DNA of 64,000 bases from Caldilineaceae bacterium (GTDB lineage: Bacteria > Chloroflexota > Anaerolineae > Caldilineales > Caldilineaceae). The DNA is taken from positions 124,001 to 188,000 of the forward strand of contig JAPKMW010000002.1 of NCBI GenBank assembly GCA_026645575.1, given 5' to 3'. Positions 43,956-53,344 of the stretch are shown here, one piece after another (the stretch's first letter is position 1; every line of letters starts with the position of its first letter). The notes beneath the pieces are model-generated. The model did no database searches, was not told where the DNA came from, and worked only from the letters and a program-made list of their open reading frames with translations. The position numbers and the translations under genes are program-made.

Positions 43956-45746
43956 TTACTGGGCTGGCTCAATCGCCACAACTAGCATCAAGAAATTCAT
44001 CCACCAGTTCGGCGGGTGGTGGTAGTCATTCTCAGCGGTGGGCCAGTTGGTCCAGTACATGGATGAATAGGGGACGACGCGGCGCTGTTGGGTCAGCGAG
44101 ATGATCGGCAGCTCCTGCAGGCGGATCTCCAGGGCGCGGCGGAAGAGTTCATGTTGCCGGTCTGCGCCGGGGGCGATGGTCTGCATTTCGTCCACGATCT
44201 GGTCATACTCGGCGTTGCTCCAGCCCCAGATGTTGTTGGATGCCCGTTCGCCAATCGGCTTGATCCAGCGGCTGTGGAAGAGATTCAATTCATCATAGGG
44301 TTCGACAACACTGCCACAGGCCACATGGTGCGTTTCGATCTCGAAATCACCAGTGGTGCGGGCATCGAAATAGGCGGCCCCGGCCAGAGCGCGCGGGGCG
44401 GCGTCAATGCCCACCTCTTGAAAGGCCGAGACAACCAGCGCCGGCAGAATCGGTTCTTCGGTCTTGAAGAGGATGTCCACCTGTAAGCGTTCGCCATCCT
44501 TTTCATAGAAGCCGTCGGCCCCCATGACATAGCCCTTGCTTTCGATGATCTCCTTGGCCTTGGCCGGATCATAAGCTGTGGAATCATATTGATCGAGCAG
44601 ATCCTGATTTTCGGTCAGCCAGGCTTGCAAAGCCGGATAATCGGGGAAGTTATAGGGTGAGGGTTGCCCGAAACCACCGGTTTGCGCGTCACCGATCTCT
44701 TGATTGGACAAAGCATAAGCCACGGCCCAGCGCATGTCCTTGTCATCCCACGGGGCAATGCGGGTGTTAAAGCCGAGCATCCCAGGGCAAGGGTCAATCC
44801 ACGCATGGGGCGGATCGGTTGTCCAGCCAATGGCGCTGGCATTTTGCTCCAGCACCGTGTTGAAGGTATCAATGCGCAGGCTGGGTTGACCATCCACCTC
44901 GTTGGCGGCCAAAGCGGCGGCTTTGCGCTCATCGGGGCCGGCTTCGACAAAGATAATGCGTTCCGGCGCAGGGAGATCCTGGAAACCCGTCTCCGCGCCC
45001 CACCAATCATTGCGGCGGTCAAAGACAAATTCTGTGGAGGTGGCCTTCACCAGTTTATAGGGACCCGTCCAGACCGGCCAACCCTTTTCCAGATCAAAGT
45101 TGGTAAAGGTGTTGGGGTCCTGGCTCTCCCAGATGTGTTTGGGAATGATACGCACGGCGCCCCAGATCCGCACACCAAAGGCGTTGACGACAAAGCGCGG
45201 ATCGGTGCGGTTGAGGGTGATTTGCAGGGTGACATCGTCAATGGCTTCGGCCTTGGCCACATCCACCACCCGGTCGGCAAAGCTCAACGTAGGATTGGCC
45301 TTGAGCATCTCGATAGTGAAGACAATGTCTTCGGCGGTAAAGGGTTCGCCGTCACTCCACTTGATGCCGTCGCGCAGCGGAATGGTGACAACGGTGAAAT
45401 CTTCATTCCACGTTGCTTGCTCGGCGGCCAGCCAGGGGATCAACTCACCCGTCTGGTAATTCAAATAGTAGAGGGATTCGATCATCACCTGATGATGACC
45501 CTGCGAACTCATCGAGCCAGGGTTCAACCCGGCTTGCTCCGGTGCGGCAGCGGGACCGCCTTCAAAGCCGATGATCAAGGTTTTCTCGCGAGGAATATCG
45601 CCGCTGGTGGTCGCGGCGGCGCCTGTATCAGCCGCGGGCGCCGCATTGCTGCCACCCGCCGCCGGCGCTTCCATTGGTGGGGCACAACTAGCTAAGAGCA
45701 TAGCAAAAACTACGACAAGGGGTAATAGGGTACTTCGCAATCGCAT
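43956..45746 (-). CDS. ABC transporter solute-binding lipoprotein, SBP_bac_5 (peptide/nickel) family
   Basis: 596 residues. Signal peptide and lipobox (LLASCAPP) precede an Ala/Gly/Pro-rich spacer and the periplasmic-binding fold. KWSDGEPFTAEDIVFTIEML is the family signature. Captures the solute (oligopeptide, glycoside or other) outside the membrane for the following permeases. The start at 45746 has AAAGGAG 8 nt upstream; the longer frame from 45803 does not. A consensus minus-strand promoter lies about 250 nt upstream, giving a long leader. First gene of the operon. Confidence 0.93.
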   Translation of the reverse strand: MRLRSTLLPLVVVFAMLLASCAPPMEAPAAGGSNAAPAADTGAAATTSGDIPREKTLIIGFEGGPAAAPEQAGLNPGSMSSQGHHQVMIESLYYLNYQTGELIPWLAAEQATWNEDFTVVTIPLRDGIKWSDGEPFTAEDIVFTIEMLKANPTLSFADRVVDVAKAEAIDDVTLQITLNRTDPRFVVNAFGVRIWGAVRIIPKHIWESQDPNTFTNFDLEKGWPVWTGPYKLVKATSTEFVFDRRNDWWGAETGFQDLPAPERIIFVEAGPDERKAAALAANEVDGQPSLRIDTFNTVLEQNASAIGWTTDPPHAWIDPCPGMLGFNTRIAPWDDKDMRWAVAYALSNQEIGDAQTGGFGQPSPYNFPDYPALQAWLTENQDLLDQYDSTAYDPAKAKEIIESKGYVMGADGFYEKDGERLQVDILFKTEEPILPALVVSAFQEVGIDAAPRALAGAAYFDARTTGDFEIETHHVACGSVVEPYDELNLFHSRWIKPIGERASNNIWGWSNAEYDQIVDEMQTIAPGADRQHELFRRALEIRLQELPIISLTQQRRVVPYSSMYWTNWPTAENDYHHPPNWWMNFLMLVVAIEPAQ

Positions 45747-45992
45747 TTCGGCTCTCCTTTCTGGGCAGTCAACGATGGGGGTTAGCTTGACTTTTCTCGA
45801 CAACGACGATTCATGTACAACCGGAGTACAGCGCGTGCAGGACTACTACCGAAACTCGAGCGGACGTTGACAGTGATCTCCTTTCTCCTTGCCAGAGGGG
45901 GCAGGGACATTTCGTAAAAACTTAGCGTAAGCAAGCTCGATCAGTTGTTGGGACTGAGAGGAAATAACCCGTACTTGTATAAGCACACTGGC

Positions 45993-46021
45993 ACTATAAC
46001 AAAAGATTTTTTCCCTGTCAA
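45993..46021 (-). promoter_or_regulatory. sigma70-type promoter of the peptide-type ABC operon
   Basis: Minus strand: TTGACA (46016-46021), 17-nt spacer, TATAGT (45993-45998). Confidence 0.7.
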
Positions 46022-46124
46022 CCACGTTTTTTCTCCCGCCCTTGCATCATCGCCAAACACGATAGCCTCTTGGCGGATCGACGCTCACACTTATCGCCGG
46101 CCGTAGATGATTGTTTTTCATGAT

Positions 46125-46153
46125 TTGATTGCAAAACATTGCTGGTTTATACT
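46125..46153 (+). promoter_or_regulatory. sigma70-type promoter of the PhyH gene
   Basis: TTGATT, 17-nt spacer, TATACT; 71 nt before the start at 46225. Confidence 0.6.
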
Positions 46154-46224
46154 ACCTCCCATCCTTCACTCAACAGCGTAGCCGATTACACAAAACCAAA
46201 AAGCAGAGCAGAGAGGGAACCACG

Positions 46225-47082
46225 ATGAACGAACGCGAAAAATTTCTCTACGATTTGCAGGGCTTTCTGAAGGTTGAAAACTTTCTCACGGCCGCCGAAG
46301 TGGCGGCCCTGAATGCGGCGGTGGATGCCAATCTTGCCAAGCGGATCGATGATGGCAACTCGGCCCCTGACGGCAACATGGCTGGTGAACGCAAACGCGA
46401 TCTCTTTCACGAGATGTTGACTTGGGAACAGCCGTGGTGTCAGCCCTTCCGCGATCTGTTGGCCCATGTCAAGGTGATCCCCTATCTGGATACGATGCTG
46501 GGACGCGGTTGGAAATTGGATCATTCGCCCTTTATTTTGGCCGGGGGCGCTGGCACCGAGGGCTTGCGTCTTCATGGTTCAACGAGTCGCTATTTCGATG
46601 GCGCGCAATACTATCGCTATGCCAATGGTCAAATGCGCTGTGGCATGATCGTCTGCCAATATCAACTGGCCGATGTGAATCCGGGGGATGGCGGCTTATG
46701 TGTTGTTCCCGGCAGTCACAAAGCGAATTTTGAGTGTCCCGAAGCGATCAAACGTTGGGAAAGCGATCAGGAAATCGTCTACAACGTGCCTGCCAAAGCC
46801 GGCGATCTCATCATCTTCAATGAAGCCACAATCCATGGCACGCTGCCCTGGCGGGGCAAACATGAGCGGCGTTCGCTCCTCTATCGCTACTCGCCCAAGT
46901 ATCTCCACTTTGCCGGTGGCGTCTATCAGACCACTATGCCGGCTTGGGTGAGTGAGTTGACCGAAGCCCAGCAAGCCGTTTTAGAGCCACCCTATATTTA
47001 TCATCGTCCCCTGGTGGAGGAGGATGGCATGTCGGTCATTCGCCCCCGGCGCGAAAATGCCGACGGGACGCTGCGGCTTTAA
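46225..47082 (+). CDS. PhyH-family Fe(II)/2-oxoglutarate dioxygenase (divergent triad)
   Basis: 285 residues with the PhyH fold (YDLQGFLKVENFLTAAEVAALN start, VNPGDGGLCVVPGSHKAN, GDLIIFNEATIHGTLPW). The distal His (ATIHGT) and Arg-rich strand are present. At the expected HxD position the sequence is LRLHGSTSRYFD, so the usual Asp is replaced by Ser, which may shift metal binding. Start at 46225 with GAGGG 7-8 nt upstream; an earlier in-frame ATG lies in the promoter. Upstream of a sugar ABC transporter on the same strand. Confidence 0.85.
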   Translation: MNEREKFLYDLQGFLKVENFLTAAEVAALNAAVDANLAKRIDDGNSAPDGNMAGERKRDLFHEMLTWEQPWCQPFRDLLAHVKVIPYLDTMLGRGWKLDHSPFILAGGAGTEGLRLHGSTSRYFDGAQYYRYANGQMRCGMIVCQYQLADVNPGDGGLCVVPGSHKANFECPEAIKRWESDQEIVYNVPAKAGDLIIFNEATIHGTLPWRGKHERRSLLYRYSPKYLHFAGGVYQTTMPAWVSELTEAQQAVLEPPYIYHRPLVEEDGMSVIRPRRENADGTLRL

Positions 47083-47276
47083 AGGCGCAACAAAAAGTCT
47101 GTTTGACGCAGAATCAGAGTTGATAGTAGAATAGTAGGATAGATAGCCAACAACGTTTGGCGCCTCCGTCAAGGCAACAACGCTCCCGTTTGCATTCGCC
47201 TATACCAGCGCATTTATCTGTTCATTCTGCTAATTCGTACCCTTTTTCGCTCTGCTCCATGAAAGGAAATAGACCT

Positions 47277-48647
47277 ATGGTATCCCGCAATGCTCAGTAC
47301 CCGGTAAGTCGTCGTCAATTTTTGCAGTTGAGTGCGCTTGGTGTGAGCGCTGCGGCCCTAGCCGCCTGTGCCATGCCGGCGGCAGCGCCCGCTGGTGAAG
47401 CTGGTGAAGCGGCTGCCGCCCCAGCCGGCGAGAAAATTGATCTCGTGATTTGGTATCAAGATTGGGATGGCGCCAATCGCATTATGAATTGGGTGAAGCC
47501 CGAATTTGAGAAGACGCAGCCCGATGTCGCCGTCGATTTACAGGCCATTGGCTATGGTGATCTCTTGGCTAAAATGTTGCCCTCGATTGCTGCCGGCACC
47601 GAAGGCGATGTCTTGATGATGTACACCGACTGGGTCGTTGCCACCGATATTTCACAAGTCTTCCTGGACATTACCGATCCGGCTGGCGGTGCGGCAGCCC
47701 TGGAAGAGAAGATGTGGCCGGCGGCCTTCCAGGCGGTCAATGCCCCAGGCGGCAAAATTTTCTACCTGCCCTGGTTGGCTGGCATTCGCGGGGCGGCGTT
47801 ATCGGTCAACACAGAGCACATGGCCGAGCAATCACTGGACTATCTCAACTTCAAAACCTATGAGGAAGTGGTCGAGGCCGGCAAAGCGTTGACGCAGCGC
47901 AACGATGCCGGTAAAGTGACCCGGTCCGGCTACTCGCCGCGCAGCTCACAACACCCCCTGCTCTGGAGCTTGATTTGGCAACTGGGTGGAAACTTCTTTG
48001 ACAAAGAGAGCGGCAAGTGGTCGATCAGTACGCCGGAAGGGGAAGCCGCCGCCCAAATTATTTATGACCTCTACTGGACCCACAATGTCTGCGATTTTGA
48101 GTTGTTTACCAGTGAATTTGAAGCGGTGAGCCAGAAGCTGGTTTCGATCTGGGGCGATGGCGCCTGGACGGCCAGCGTACAGACTGATGTGGCTGAAGTG
48201 CCGGTGGATAATATTGTCACACCGCCACTGGCCAATGCCGTTGAATATGCCCTCTATCCTCAGCATGTGGCGGGCTGGGGTCTCTCCAAACGGTTGGTCG
48301 ATAACCCGCAGAAGCTCGATGCCGGCATCGATTTTTCCATGTTGATTGTCAGCCCGGATGCGTTGCTCCAGGCGCTGGAATTTTATTCCGGCGTTGTCCC
48401 CTCCAAGGATGTCTATGCCGACCCGCGCATCAATGATGTCAAATATGGTCTCATCTCCAAGCGAGTGGCGGAAGCCATGTGGCCGGTGGCGCGCTATCCC
48501 CAGGATCATGTCGCGCAACAGGGGCCGGCCGGCGTCGAACTGGATCGCGCCATGCGCCAGGAGATCTCTATTACCGAAGCGCTTGCTAACATGGATGCCT
48601 ATTTGCAAGAGCAGGAAGACCAGGCGCGCGAGCGGTTGGCTGCGTAG
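47277..48647 (+). CDS. ABC sugar transporter solute-binding protein (family 1), Tat lipoprotein
   Basis: 456 residues. Tat-like motif SRRQFLQLSA followed by a lipobox (LAAC), then an Ala/Glu-rich spacer and the family 1 extracellular binding fold (IDLVIWYQDWDGANRIMNWV start, IASGxEGDVLMMY-type and LVSIWGDGAW motifs). Binds sugar or glycoside outside the membrane. AAGGA lies 9 nt before ATG 47277. The two permeases follow after a 290-bp repeat-rich gap; no ATPase gene is nearby, as is common when one MsiK-like ATPase serves many importers. Confidence 0.92.
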   Translation: MVSRNAQYPVSRRQFLQLSALGVSAAALAACAMPAAAPAGEAGEAAAAPAGEKIDLVIWYQDWDGANRIMNWVKPEFEKTQPDVAVDLQAIGYGDLLAKMLPSIAAGTEGDVLMMYTDWVVATDISQVFLDITDPAGGAAALEEKMWPAAFQAVNAPGGKIFYLPWLAGIRGAALSVNTEHMAEQSLDYLNFKTYEEVVEAGKALTQRNDAGKVTRSGYSPRSSQHPLLWSLIWQLGGNFFDKESGKWSISTPEGEAAAQIIYDLYWTHNVCDFELFTSEFEAVSQKLVSIWGDGAWTASVQTDVAEVPVDNIVTPPLANAVEYALYPQHVAGWGLSKRLVDNPQKLDAGIDFSMLIVSPDALLQALEFYSGVVPSKDVYADPRINDVKYGLISKRVAEAMWPVARYPQDHVAQQGPAGVELDRAMRQEISITEALANMDAYLQEQEDQARERLAA

Positions 48648-48694
48648 ACAAATCGATTGTCAGTAGTCCAGAGTCATATAGTCCAGAGTCCAAA

Positions 48695-48784
48695 GGGTCT
48701 GTCCAGAAATAACCTAGTGAATTTTGTGTGACGTTACCAGAGTAAATCGGTCTAAAATCAGATACTTTATTTCTGGACAGACCC
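48695..48784. mobile_element. 90-bp MITE-like element with 18-bp perfect inverted repeats
   Basis: Ends GGGTCTGTCCAGAAATAA / TTATTTCTGGACAGACCC, flanked on both sides by AAA. The termini resemble those of IS5-type elements, from memory. No coding capacity. Confidence 0.55.
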
Positions 48785-48875
48785 AAAGTGAGCGTCTAAA
48801 AACAAACTCCGTTCACCGGTTGCCTTCCAGGCGCGCGGTGAGCAAATTTGGAAGTTATTTTTAGACGCTCACTTT
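48785..48875. repeat. 91-bp element with 18-bp perfect inverted repeats
   Basis: Ends AAAGTGAGCGTCTAAAAA / TTTTTAGACGCTCACTTT. Abuts the preceding element. No coding capacity. Confidence 0.6.
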
Positions 48876-48939
48876 GGACTTTGGACTACGCGGCCACACG
48901 ACTATGGACTGCTGATATGCGCTTTTGGGAACAGATACC

Positions 48940-49872
48940 ATGACAGAAACAACAATGACCGCCGGCCCCATGCGGACAAGAAGCGTCCCACGCTCCGATC
49001 TGTGGCGTCGCTTTCGCCGCGCCAGCCCCTTTGCCTTGCTCTATGCCGCCGCCATTTTGATCTTTTACACCGTGATCTTTATCATCCCGTTCCTCACCGG
49101 CATCTGGCTCGCTTTCCAAAATTGGGACTTCCTCACCCAGCCCAAATTTGTCGGGGTGCGCAACTTTGCCAAAGCTTTTTCTGATGAATATTTCTGGTTG
49201 GCTTTGCAAAAGACGGTTCTCTTTTCGGTGGTGGAGATCAGCATTGGCGTTGCCCTGGCCTTGTTACTGGCCCTGGCGCTCAGTTATATGCGGGGCAAGT
49301 GGCAAAATATTTACCTCTCGCTCTACTATTTGCCTGTCATCACGCCCACGGTCGTTTCGATCTATCTCTGGAGTTGGCTCTACCGCCCGACCGGCGGCGC
49401 CTTGAATAGTTTACTCAGCACCATTGGCCTGCCGCCACAGCCCTTTCTCGCCAGCCCGCAACAGGCGCTGTGGGCCATTACAACGGTGGTGATCTGGGCG
49501 CATCTGGGGACAGGCATCGTCCTCTTTCTGGCTGGGATGAACGATGTTCCTGAAAGCCTTTATGAAGCGGCGCGGCTCGACGGGGCCGGCTTCTGGCAAA
49601 TGTTCTTTAAGATTACGCTGCCGCTGATCCGTCCTGTCATTGTCTACCAATTGGTGGTCAGCGTCATTGGCACCGTGCAGATGTTTGAACCGTTCTTTCT
49701 CATGCCGGGGCCGGGGTTTAGCACACGGACATTGGCGCTCTATACCTATCAACTTGGCTTTCAAGCCTTGAATTTGGGCTACGGGGCGGCCGTCTCTTTG
49801 ATCATCTTCGTTTTGCTCCTGGCGGCTACCATCTTCCAATTACGTCGTTGGCAAATCACCTGGGAGCATTAA
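48940..49872 (+). CDS. ABC sugar transporter permease (UgpA/MalF type)
   Basis: 310 residues with six helices. ASPFALLYAAAILIFYTVIF opens the first helix, and the EAA loop YEAARLDGAGFWQMFFKITLP is canonical for carbohydrate importers. Cytoplasmic N-terminus. The ATG at 48940 is preferred over TTG 48925. Pairs with the next gene, 16 nt downstream. Confidence 0.93.
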   Translation: MTETTMTAGPMRTRSVPRSDLWRRFRRASPFALLYAAAILIFYTVIFIIPFLTGIWLAFQNWDFLTQPKFVGVRNFAKAFSDEYFWLALQKTVLFSVVEISIGVALALLLALALSYMRGKWQNIYLSLYYLPVITPTVVSIYLWSWLYRPTGGALNSLLSTIGLPPQPFLASPQQALWAITTVVIWAHLGTGIVLFLAGMNDVPESLYEAARLDGAGFWQMFFKITLPLIRPVIVYQLVVSVIGTVQMFEPFFLMPGPGFSTRTLALYTYQLGFQALNLGYGAAVSLIIFVLLLAATIFQLRRWQITWEH

Positions 49873-49888
49873 GGAAAGGGATAAGCGA

Positions 49889-50779
49889 ATGGTTCTCAAG
49901 GATACGGTACCAACCAGCCCCTGGCGGTCGGCAATGCAGCGCTGGTGGACTGGTGATGGCTGGTTGCGCACGCTGCTCTTTGTCCTGTTGGCGTTTTTTA
50001 GTTTTGTCATGTTCTACCCCTTTGTCTGGCTCCTGTTCTCCTCATTCAAGAGCGGGGCCGATATTGTGCGTATCCCGGTCACCTTGTGGCCGCAACGCTG
50101 GACGCTAGAAGCTTATCTCATGGTGATGGACCCGACGCGCGCCAATCTGCCTATGGCCTATGTCAACAGTATTCTGGTCACGACCGCAACGGTGCTGACG
50201 GTTTTGACCACTTCCTCCATGGGCGGTTTTATCTTTGCGCGCCTCGACTTCCCCGGTCGCGACTATCTCTTCTACTTTATTCTCGCGACGACGATGGTGC
50301 CTTTTCTGACGTTGTTGATTCCGCTCTACATTGTCATGCGCGAACTCAACCTGCTTAACACCCTTTGGGGCGTTTGGGTGCCGGGCATCTTCTCTTCGTT
50401 TGGCATCTTCCTTTGTCGTCAATTCGTCTACGGCATTCCCCGTGAGTTGTATGACGCCGCCAAAATCGACGGCAGTGGTGATTTTAATATCTATCGCAAT
50501 ATCATTTTGCCGCTGACCAAGCCGGTGCTGTCGGCGTTGGCGATCTTTACCTTCTTAGGCACCTTTAACGCCTATCTCTGGCCGTTGGTGGTGCTGAATG
50601 ATGAGGATAAGTTGACCTTGCCCCTGATTATCGCCCGCATGGCCAACCGCTTTGGCGGCACAGATTATCAAGCGGTCATGGCCGGTTCGGTCCTGGTCTC
50701 GATCCCGCCGCTGTTGGTCTTTCTCTTCTTTCAACGCAACTTCGTGCGGGGTATTGCGCTCACCGGCATAAAAGGATAA
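49889..50779 (+). CDS. ABC sugar transporter permease (UgpE/MalG type)
   Basis: 296 residues with six helices; EAA loop YDAAKIDGSGDFNIYRNIILP followed by KPVLSALAIFTFLGTFNAYLWP. AAGGAAAGGG precedes the ATG. The second half of the heterodimeric sugar permease. The SDR gene follows 7 nt later, so transport and oxidation are likely co-regulated. Confidence 0.94.
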   Translation: MVLKDTVPTSPWRSAMQRWWTGDGWLRTLLFVLLAFFSFVMFYPFVWLLFSSFKSGADIVRIPVTLWPQRWTLEAYLMVMDPTRANLPMAYVNSILVTTATVLTVLTTSSMGGFIFARLDFPGRDYLFYFILATTMVPFLTLLIPLYIVMRELNLLNTLWGVWVPGIFSSFGIFLCRQFVYGIPRELYDAAKIDGSGDFNIYRNIILPLTKPVLSALAIFTFLGTFNAYLWPLVVLNDEDKLTLPLIIARMANRFGGTDYQAVMAGSVLVSIPPLLVFLFFQRNFVRGIALTGIKG

Positions 50780-50786
50780 AAAGTTC

Positions 50787-51551
50787 ATGCGCCTCGCCAA
50801 CAAAGTCGCCCTCATCACCGGCGGCGCCACCGGCATTGGTCGCGCCATTGCCCTGCGCTTTGCCCAAGAAGGGGCGCAGGTTATGATAGCCGACATCAAT
50901 GACCAGGATGGGCAACAGACCGCCGTTGAAGCCAAGGGCATCTTTGTCCACTGTGACACAGGGCAAGCGAATCAAGCCCAAGCCGCCGTGGCGCAAACCG
51001 TCGCCACCTATGGTGGGCTGGATGTGCTGGTCAACTGTGCCGCGCATTTGGGCGGGATGCACGATGTGGCGGCCATGCCCGAAAGCGAATGGCGCGCTGT
51101 CTTGAACGTCACCCTGGATGGTGTTTTCTATTGTTCCAAATATGCGGTGCCAGCCATGTTGGCGCGTGGTGGCTCGATCATTCACATTGCTTCGGTCGAG
51201 GGGATGATGGGTGTCGCCGGTCACGCCGCCTATGTCACCGGCAAGAGCGCACTCTTTGGCTTGACCAAGTCGATGGCGATTGATTACGGCCCACACAACA
51301 TCCGCGTCAACGCCATCAGCCCCGGCATTATCGACTCCGGTCGCCCCGATATTCAACGCTACAAGCAAGAGCCGGCGATCATACAATTCTGGCATGATAT
51401 GACGGTTCTCAAACGCCTGGGTCAACCGGCAGAAGTGGCTGCCACAGCGCTCTTTCTTGCTTCGGATGAAGCGTCGTATATCACCGGACAAAATTTGGCC
51501 GTCGATGGCGGTTGGACGATTGGTCATCCGCCGTTGCGCTTGCCGGGGTAG
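50787..51551 (+). CDS. short-chain dehydrogenase/reductase
   Basis: 254 residues, classical SDR. NAD(P) motif TGGATGIG (residues 11-18), NCAAHLGG in place of NNAG, catalytic Ser in IHIASVEG, YxxxK in YVTGKSA, and C-terminal DGGWTIG. D-x in ADIND suggests NAD preference. Probably oxidises the sugar or a derived alcohol imported by the upstream transporter. Seven nt after the permease gene. Confidence 0.93.
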   Translation: MRLANKVALITGGATGIGRAIALRFAQEGAQVMIADINDQDGQQTAVEAKGIFVHCDTGQANQAQAAVAQTVATYGGLDVLVNCAAHLGGMHDVAAMPESEWRAVLNVTLDGVFYCSKYAVPAMLARGGSIIHIASVEGMMGVAGHAAYVTGKSALFGLTKSMAIDYGPHNIRVNAISPGIIDSGRPDIQRYKQEPAIIQFWHDMTVLKRLGQPAEVAATALFLASDEASYITGQNLAVDGGWTIGHPPLRLPG

Positions 51552-51566
51552 ACAAATAAAAATTGC

Positions 51567-51595
51567 GTGACAAAATTGACTTGCTATGGTAGAAT
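51567..51595 (+). promoter_or_regulatory. sigma70-type promoter of the UPF0175/PIN operon
   Basis: GTGACA, 17-nt spacer, TAGAAT. It overlaps the longest possible reading of the UPF0175 frame, which supports the later start. Confidence 0.5.
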
Positions 51596-51644
51596 GACCA
51601 ACAGGAACTTGGTTAGAAAGAGTGGTAAGGAAAACGAGATCAAA

Positions 51645-51986
51645 ATGACGACGATTACTTTTGATACGCTTACGCCAGAAAATGTTTTAGAACTCGCACA
51701 GAAGCTCTCTACTGCTGATTTGCAGTGGTTGCGTGAACAGATCGAATATCTTCTGGAAGAGGAACAGCCATTGCCAGAACAGGCCACGCTAGAAGAGGCT
51801 ATCGCTCTGTTCCTGGCGGATCAATGTAGCTTGGGCCGCGCGGCTGAATTGGCGGGGGTAACGCGTTGGGATATTCAAGATATTTTGAAAGAGCGCGGGA
51901 TTCCGATTATGATTTATAGCGGCAAGAGTGTCGAGGAAATGGATCAACTGGCGGAGCGATTACGGCAGGAAGGTTTGTTGTGCTAA
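51645..51986 (+). CDS. UPF0175 antitoxin
   Basis: 113 residues. EQATLEEAIALFLADQCSLG followed by RAAELAGVTRWDIQDIL is the UPF0175 HTH. It overlaps the PIN toxin gene by 7 nt, the standard layout of this module. It should bind the toxin and its own promoter. The N-terminal leucine-rich segment (LTPENVLELAQKLSTADLQWL) resembles that of the orphan at 34909. Confidence 0.82.
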   Translation: MTTITFDTLTPENVLELAQKLSTADLQWLREQIEYLLEEEQPLPEQATLEEAIALFLADQCSLGRAAELAGVTRWDIQDILKERGIPIMIYSGKSVEEMDQLAERLRQEGLLC

Positions 51987-52504
51987 TTATTAGCGATACG
52001 AACATCCTCAGTTCGTTGGCGGCCGGTGATGCGCTACCTCTGCTATTTCAGATGTTCCCTAATCAAGTTATCTATATTCCACCAGTTGTCTATCAAGAGT
52101 TGTTGGCAGGTTTGGCACGGCGTAATTACCTGGCTAAGGTTTTAGAAGCAATTAAACAAAATCAGCTTCAAGTGCTTGTTTTATCAACGGGCGAGCAGAA
52201 ATTAGCGCAAGGATTGCCGGCGCGATTAAATGAGGGCGAATGTGAGGCCATTGCGCTTACCCAAAGTCGTCGAGCAAATTTACTCAGTAATGATAAACGC
52301 GCGGTGCGTTACTGTCAGATGCAAAAGCTTAACGTAGTTGATCTAGCCGATTTGTTGCGTTTATTTTGGATTGAGCGCATTGTCGCTTATGAAGAAGTTG
52401 AACAACTCGTTACCCGGATAGAACGGGTAGAGAATTTGATCCTCAGTGAAACCGACCGCGCAAAAATCTTTGCACCGCGCCCCCGTCAAGGACGGCGACG
52501 CTAA
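51980..52504 (+). CDS. DUF3368/PIN-domain toxin
   Basis: 174 residues. Acidic PIN residues: D6 (ISDTNIL), Glu in YQELLAG, Glu in LNEGECEAIAL and Asp in LLSNDKRAVRYC. These coordinate Mg2+ for RNA cleavage in the family. GTG start with AGGAAGG upstream, overlapping the antitoxin. A 40-residue C-terminal extension ends in a basic RPRQGRRR tail. Confidence 0.85.
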   Translation: MLIISDTNILSSLAAGDALPLLFQMFPNQVIYIPPVVYQELLAGLARRNYLAKVLEAIKQNQLQVLVLSTGEQKLAQGLPARLNEGECEAIALTQSRRANLLSNDKRAVRYCQMQKLNVVDLADLLRLFWIERIVAYEEVEQLVTRIERVENLILSETDRAKIFAPRPRQGRRR

Positions 52505-52539
52505 AAATCATCATTACGATCAAGGCTAAGGAGACAACC

Positions 52540-53337
52540 ATGCAGGCAACACAAACATCCACTCCCACGCCCTACAAAACCCTAACCCAAGCCCAAGTCG
52601 ATAGCTTCTGGACCAACGGCTATCTACCTATCGGCAAGATTTTGAACGACGAAGAGATCGAGTTGTTGCGTCAAGAGTATGACCACGAATTTGCTCGCGC
52701 CCGCGCCGGCGAAACCTCTTTTCGCAACCTCTCCATCAACAACACCGATGATCTGGAGGCCAGGAACAAAGCCGAAAAGCAGATGTTGCAGATCATGCAG
52801 ATGTGTGAACGCAATATCCACTTCCGCCGCCTCGTTTACAACGACCGCATCCTGGATGTCATCGAAGACTTGCTTGGCCCCAACATTCAACTTTTTCATG
52901 ACCAGGCGCTCTATAAACCAGCCTTTCATGGCGGTGCCGTCTATTGGCACCAGGACAATGCCTACTGGCGCTGCACCCCGCCCAATCTGGTCAGTTGTTG
53001 GCTCACGCTGGATGATGTGACGCTAGAAAACGGCGCTATGCAATTCATCCCCGGCACCCATTTCAAGAGCGTGGAACATGACCGCGCCAAGACGACCAAT
53101 ACGTTGCTCGATTCCAGTGATCAGGTCGGTGACGCCCAGCCGGTAGTCGTCGATCTACCGGCTGGCGGCATTGCCATTCATCACTGCCAAACCCTCCACC
53201 AAACTGCGCCCAATACCACCGACCGGCAACGTCGCGCTTTTGCCATCCATTACATGGTTCCCGGCACCCGCTCCCTGCGCACTGGTGACTATTTGGGGGT
53301 TTCATTTAGTCGGCCTATGTTGCGGATGAAGATTTAA
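52540..53337 (+). CDS. PhyH-family Fe(II)/2-oxoglutarate dioxygenase
   Basis: 265 residues. H-x-D in VYWHQDNAYW, distal His in HHCQTLHQTAPN, Arg in RRAFAIHYM, and the family PGTHFKS substrate loop. AAGGAG lies 6 nt before the ATG. It is followed by a palindrome and a Gfo/Idh gene, the same pairing seen elsewhere in this window. Substrate unknown. Confidence 0.92.
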   Translation: MQATQTSTPTPYKTLTQAQVDSFWTNGYLPIGKILNDEEIELLRQEYDHEFARARAGETSFRNLSINNTDDLEARNKAEKQMLQIMQMCERNIHFRRLVYNDRILDVIEDLLGPNIQLFHDQALYKPAFHGGAVYWHQDNAYWRCTPPNLVSCWLTLDDVTLENGAMQFIPGTHFKSVEHDRAKTTNTLLDSSDQVGDAQPVVVDLPAGGIAIHHCQTLHQTAPNTTDRQRRAFAIHYMVPGTRSLRTGDYLGVSFSRPMLRMKI

Positions 53338-53344
53338 ATGATTG

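Larger units (their letters stand above)
45747..46224. other. 478-bp divergent regulatory region
   Basis: Between the solute-binding protein gene (minus) and a PhyH gene (plus). It holds one strong promoter for each direction (45993-46021 and 46125-46153). The minus-strand leader of about 240 nt has no riboswitch that I can recognise. No gene seen. Confidence 0.55.
48663..48889. repeat. nested palindrome: TAGTCC-unit shell enclosing two smaller elements
   Basis: Outer arms: GTAGTCCAGAGTC...AGTCCAGAGTCCAAA (48663-48694) against TTTGGACTTTGGACTAC (48873-48889). Inside lie two adjacent 90-91 bp elements, each with 18-bp perfect terminal inverted repeats (48695-48784 and 48785-48875). The outer shell resembles 18953-19026. 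Confidence 0.8.

Noticed and set aside
44664..45695. 343-residue plus-strand ORF
   Set aside because: Opposite the solute-binding protein gene, which has signal peptide, lipobox and family motifs.
45747..45986. Riboswitch in the long leader of the solute-binding protein
   Set aside because: No conserved riboswitch core could be recognised by eye; only the length is suggestive.
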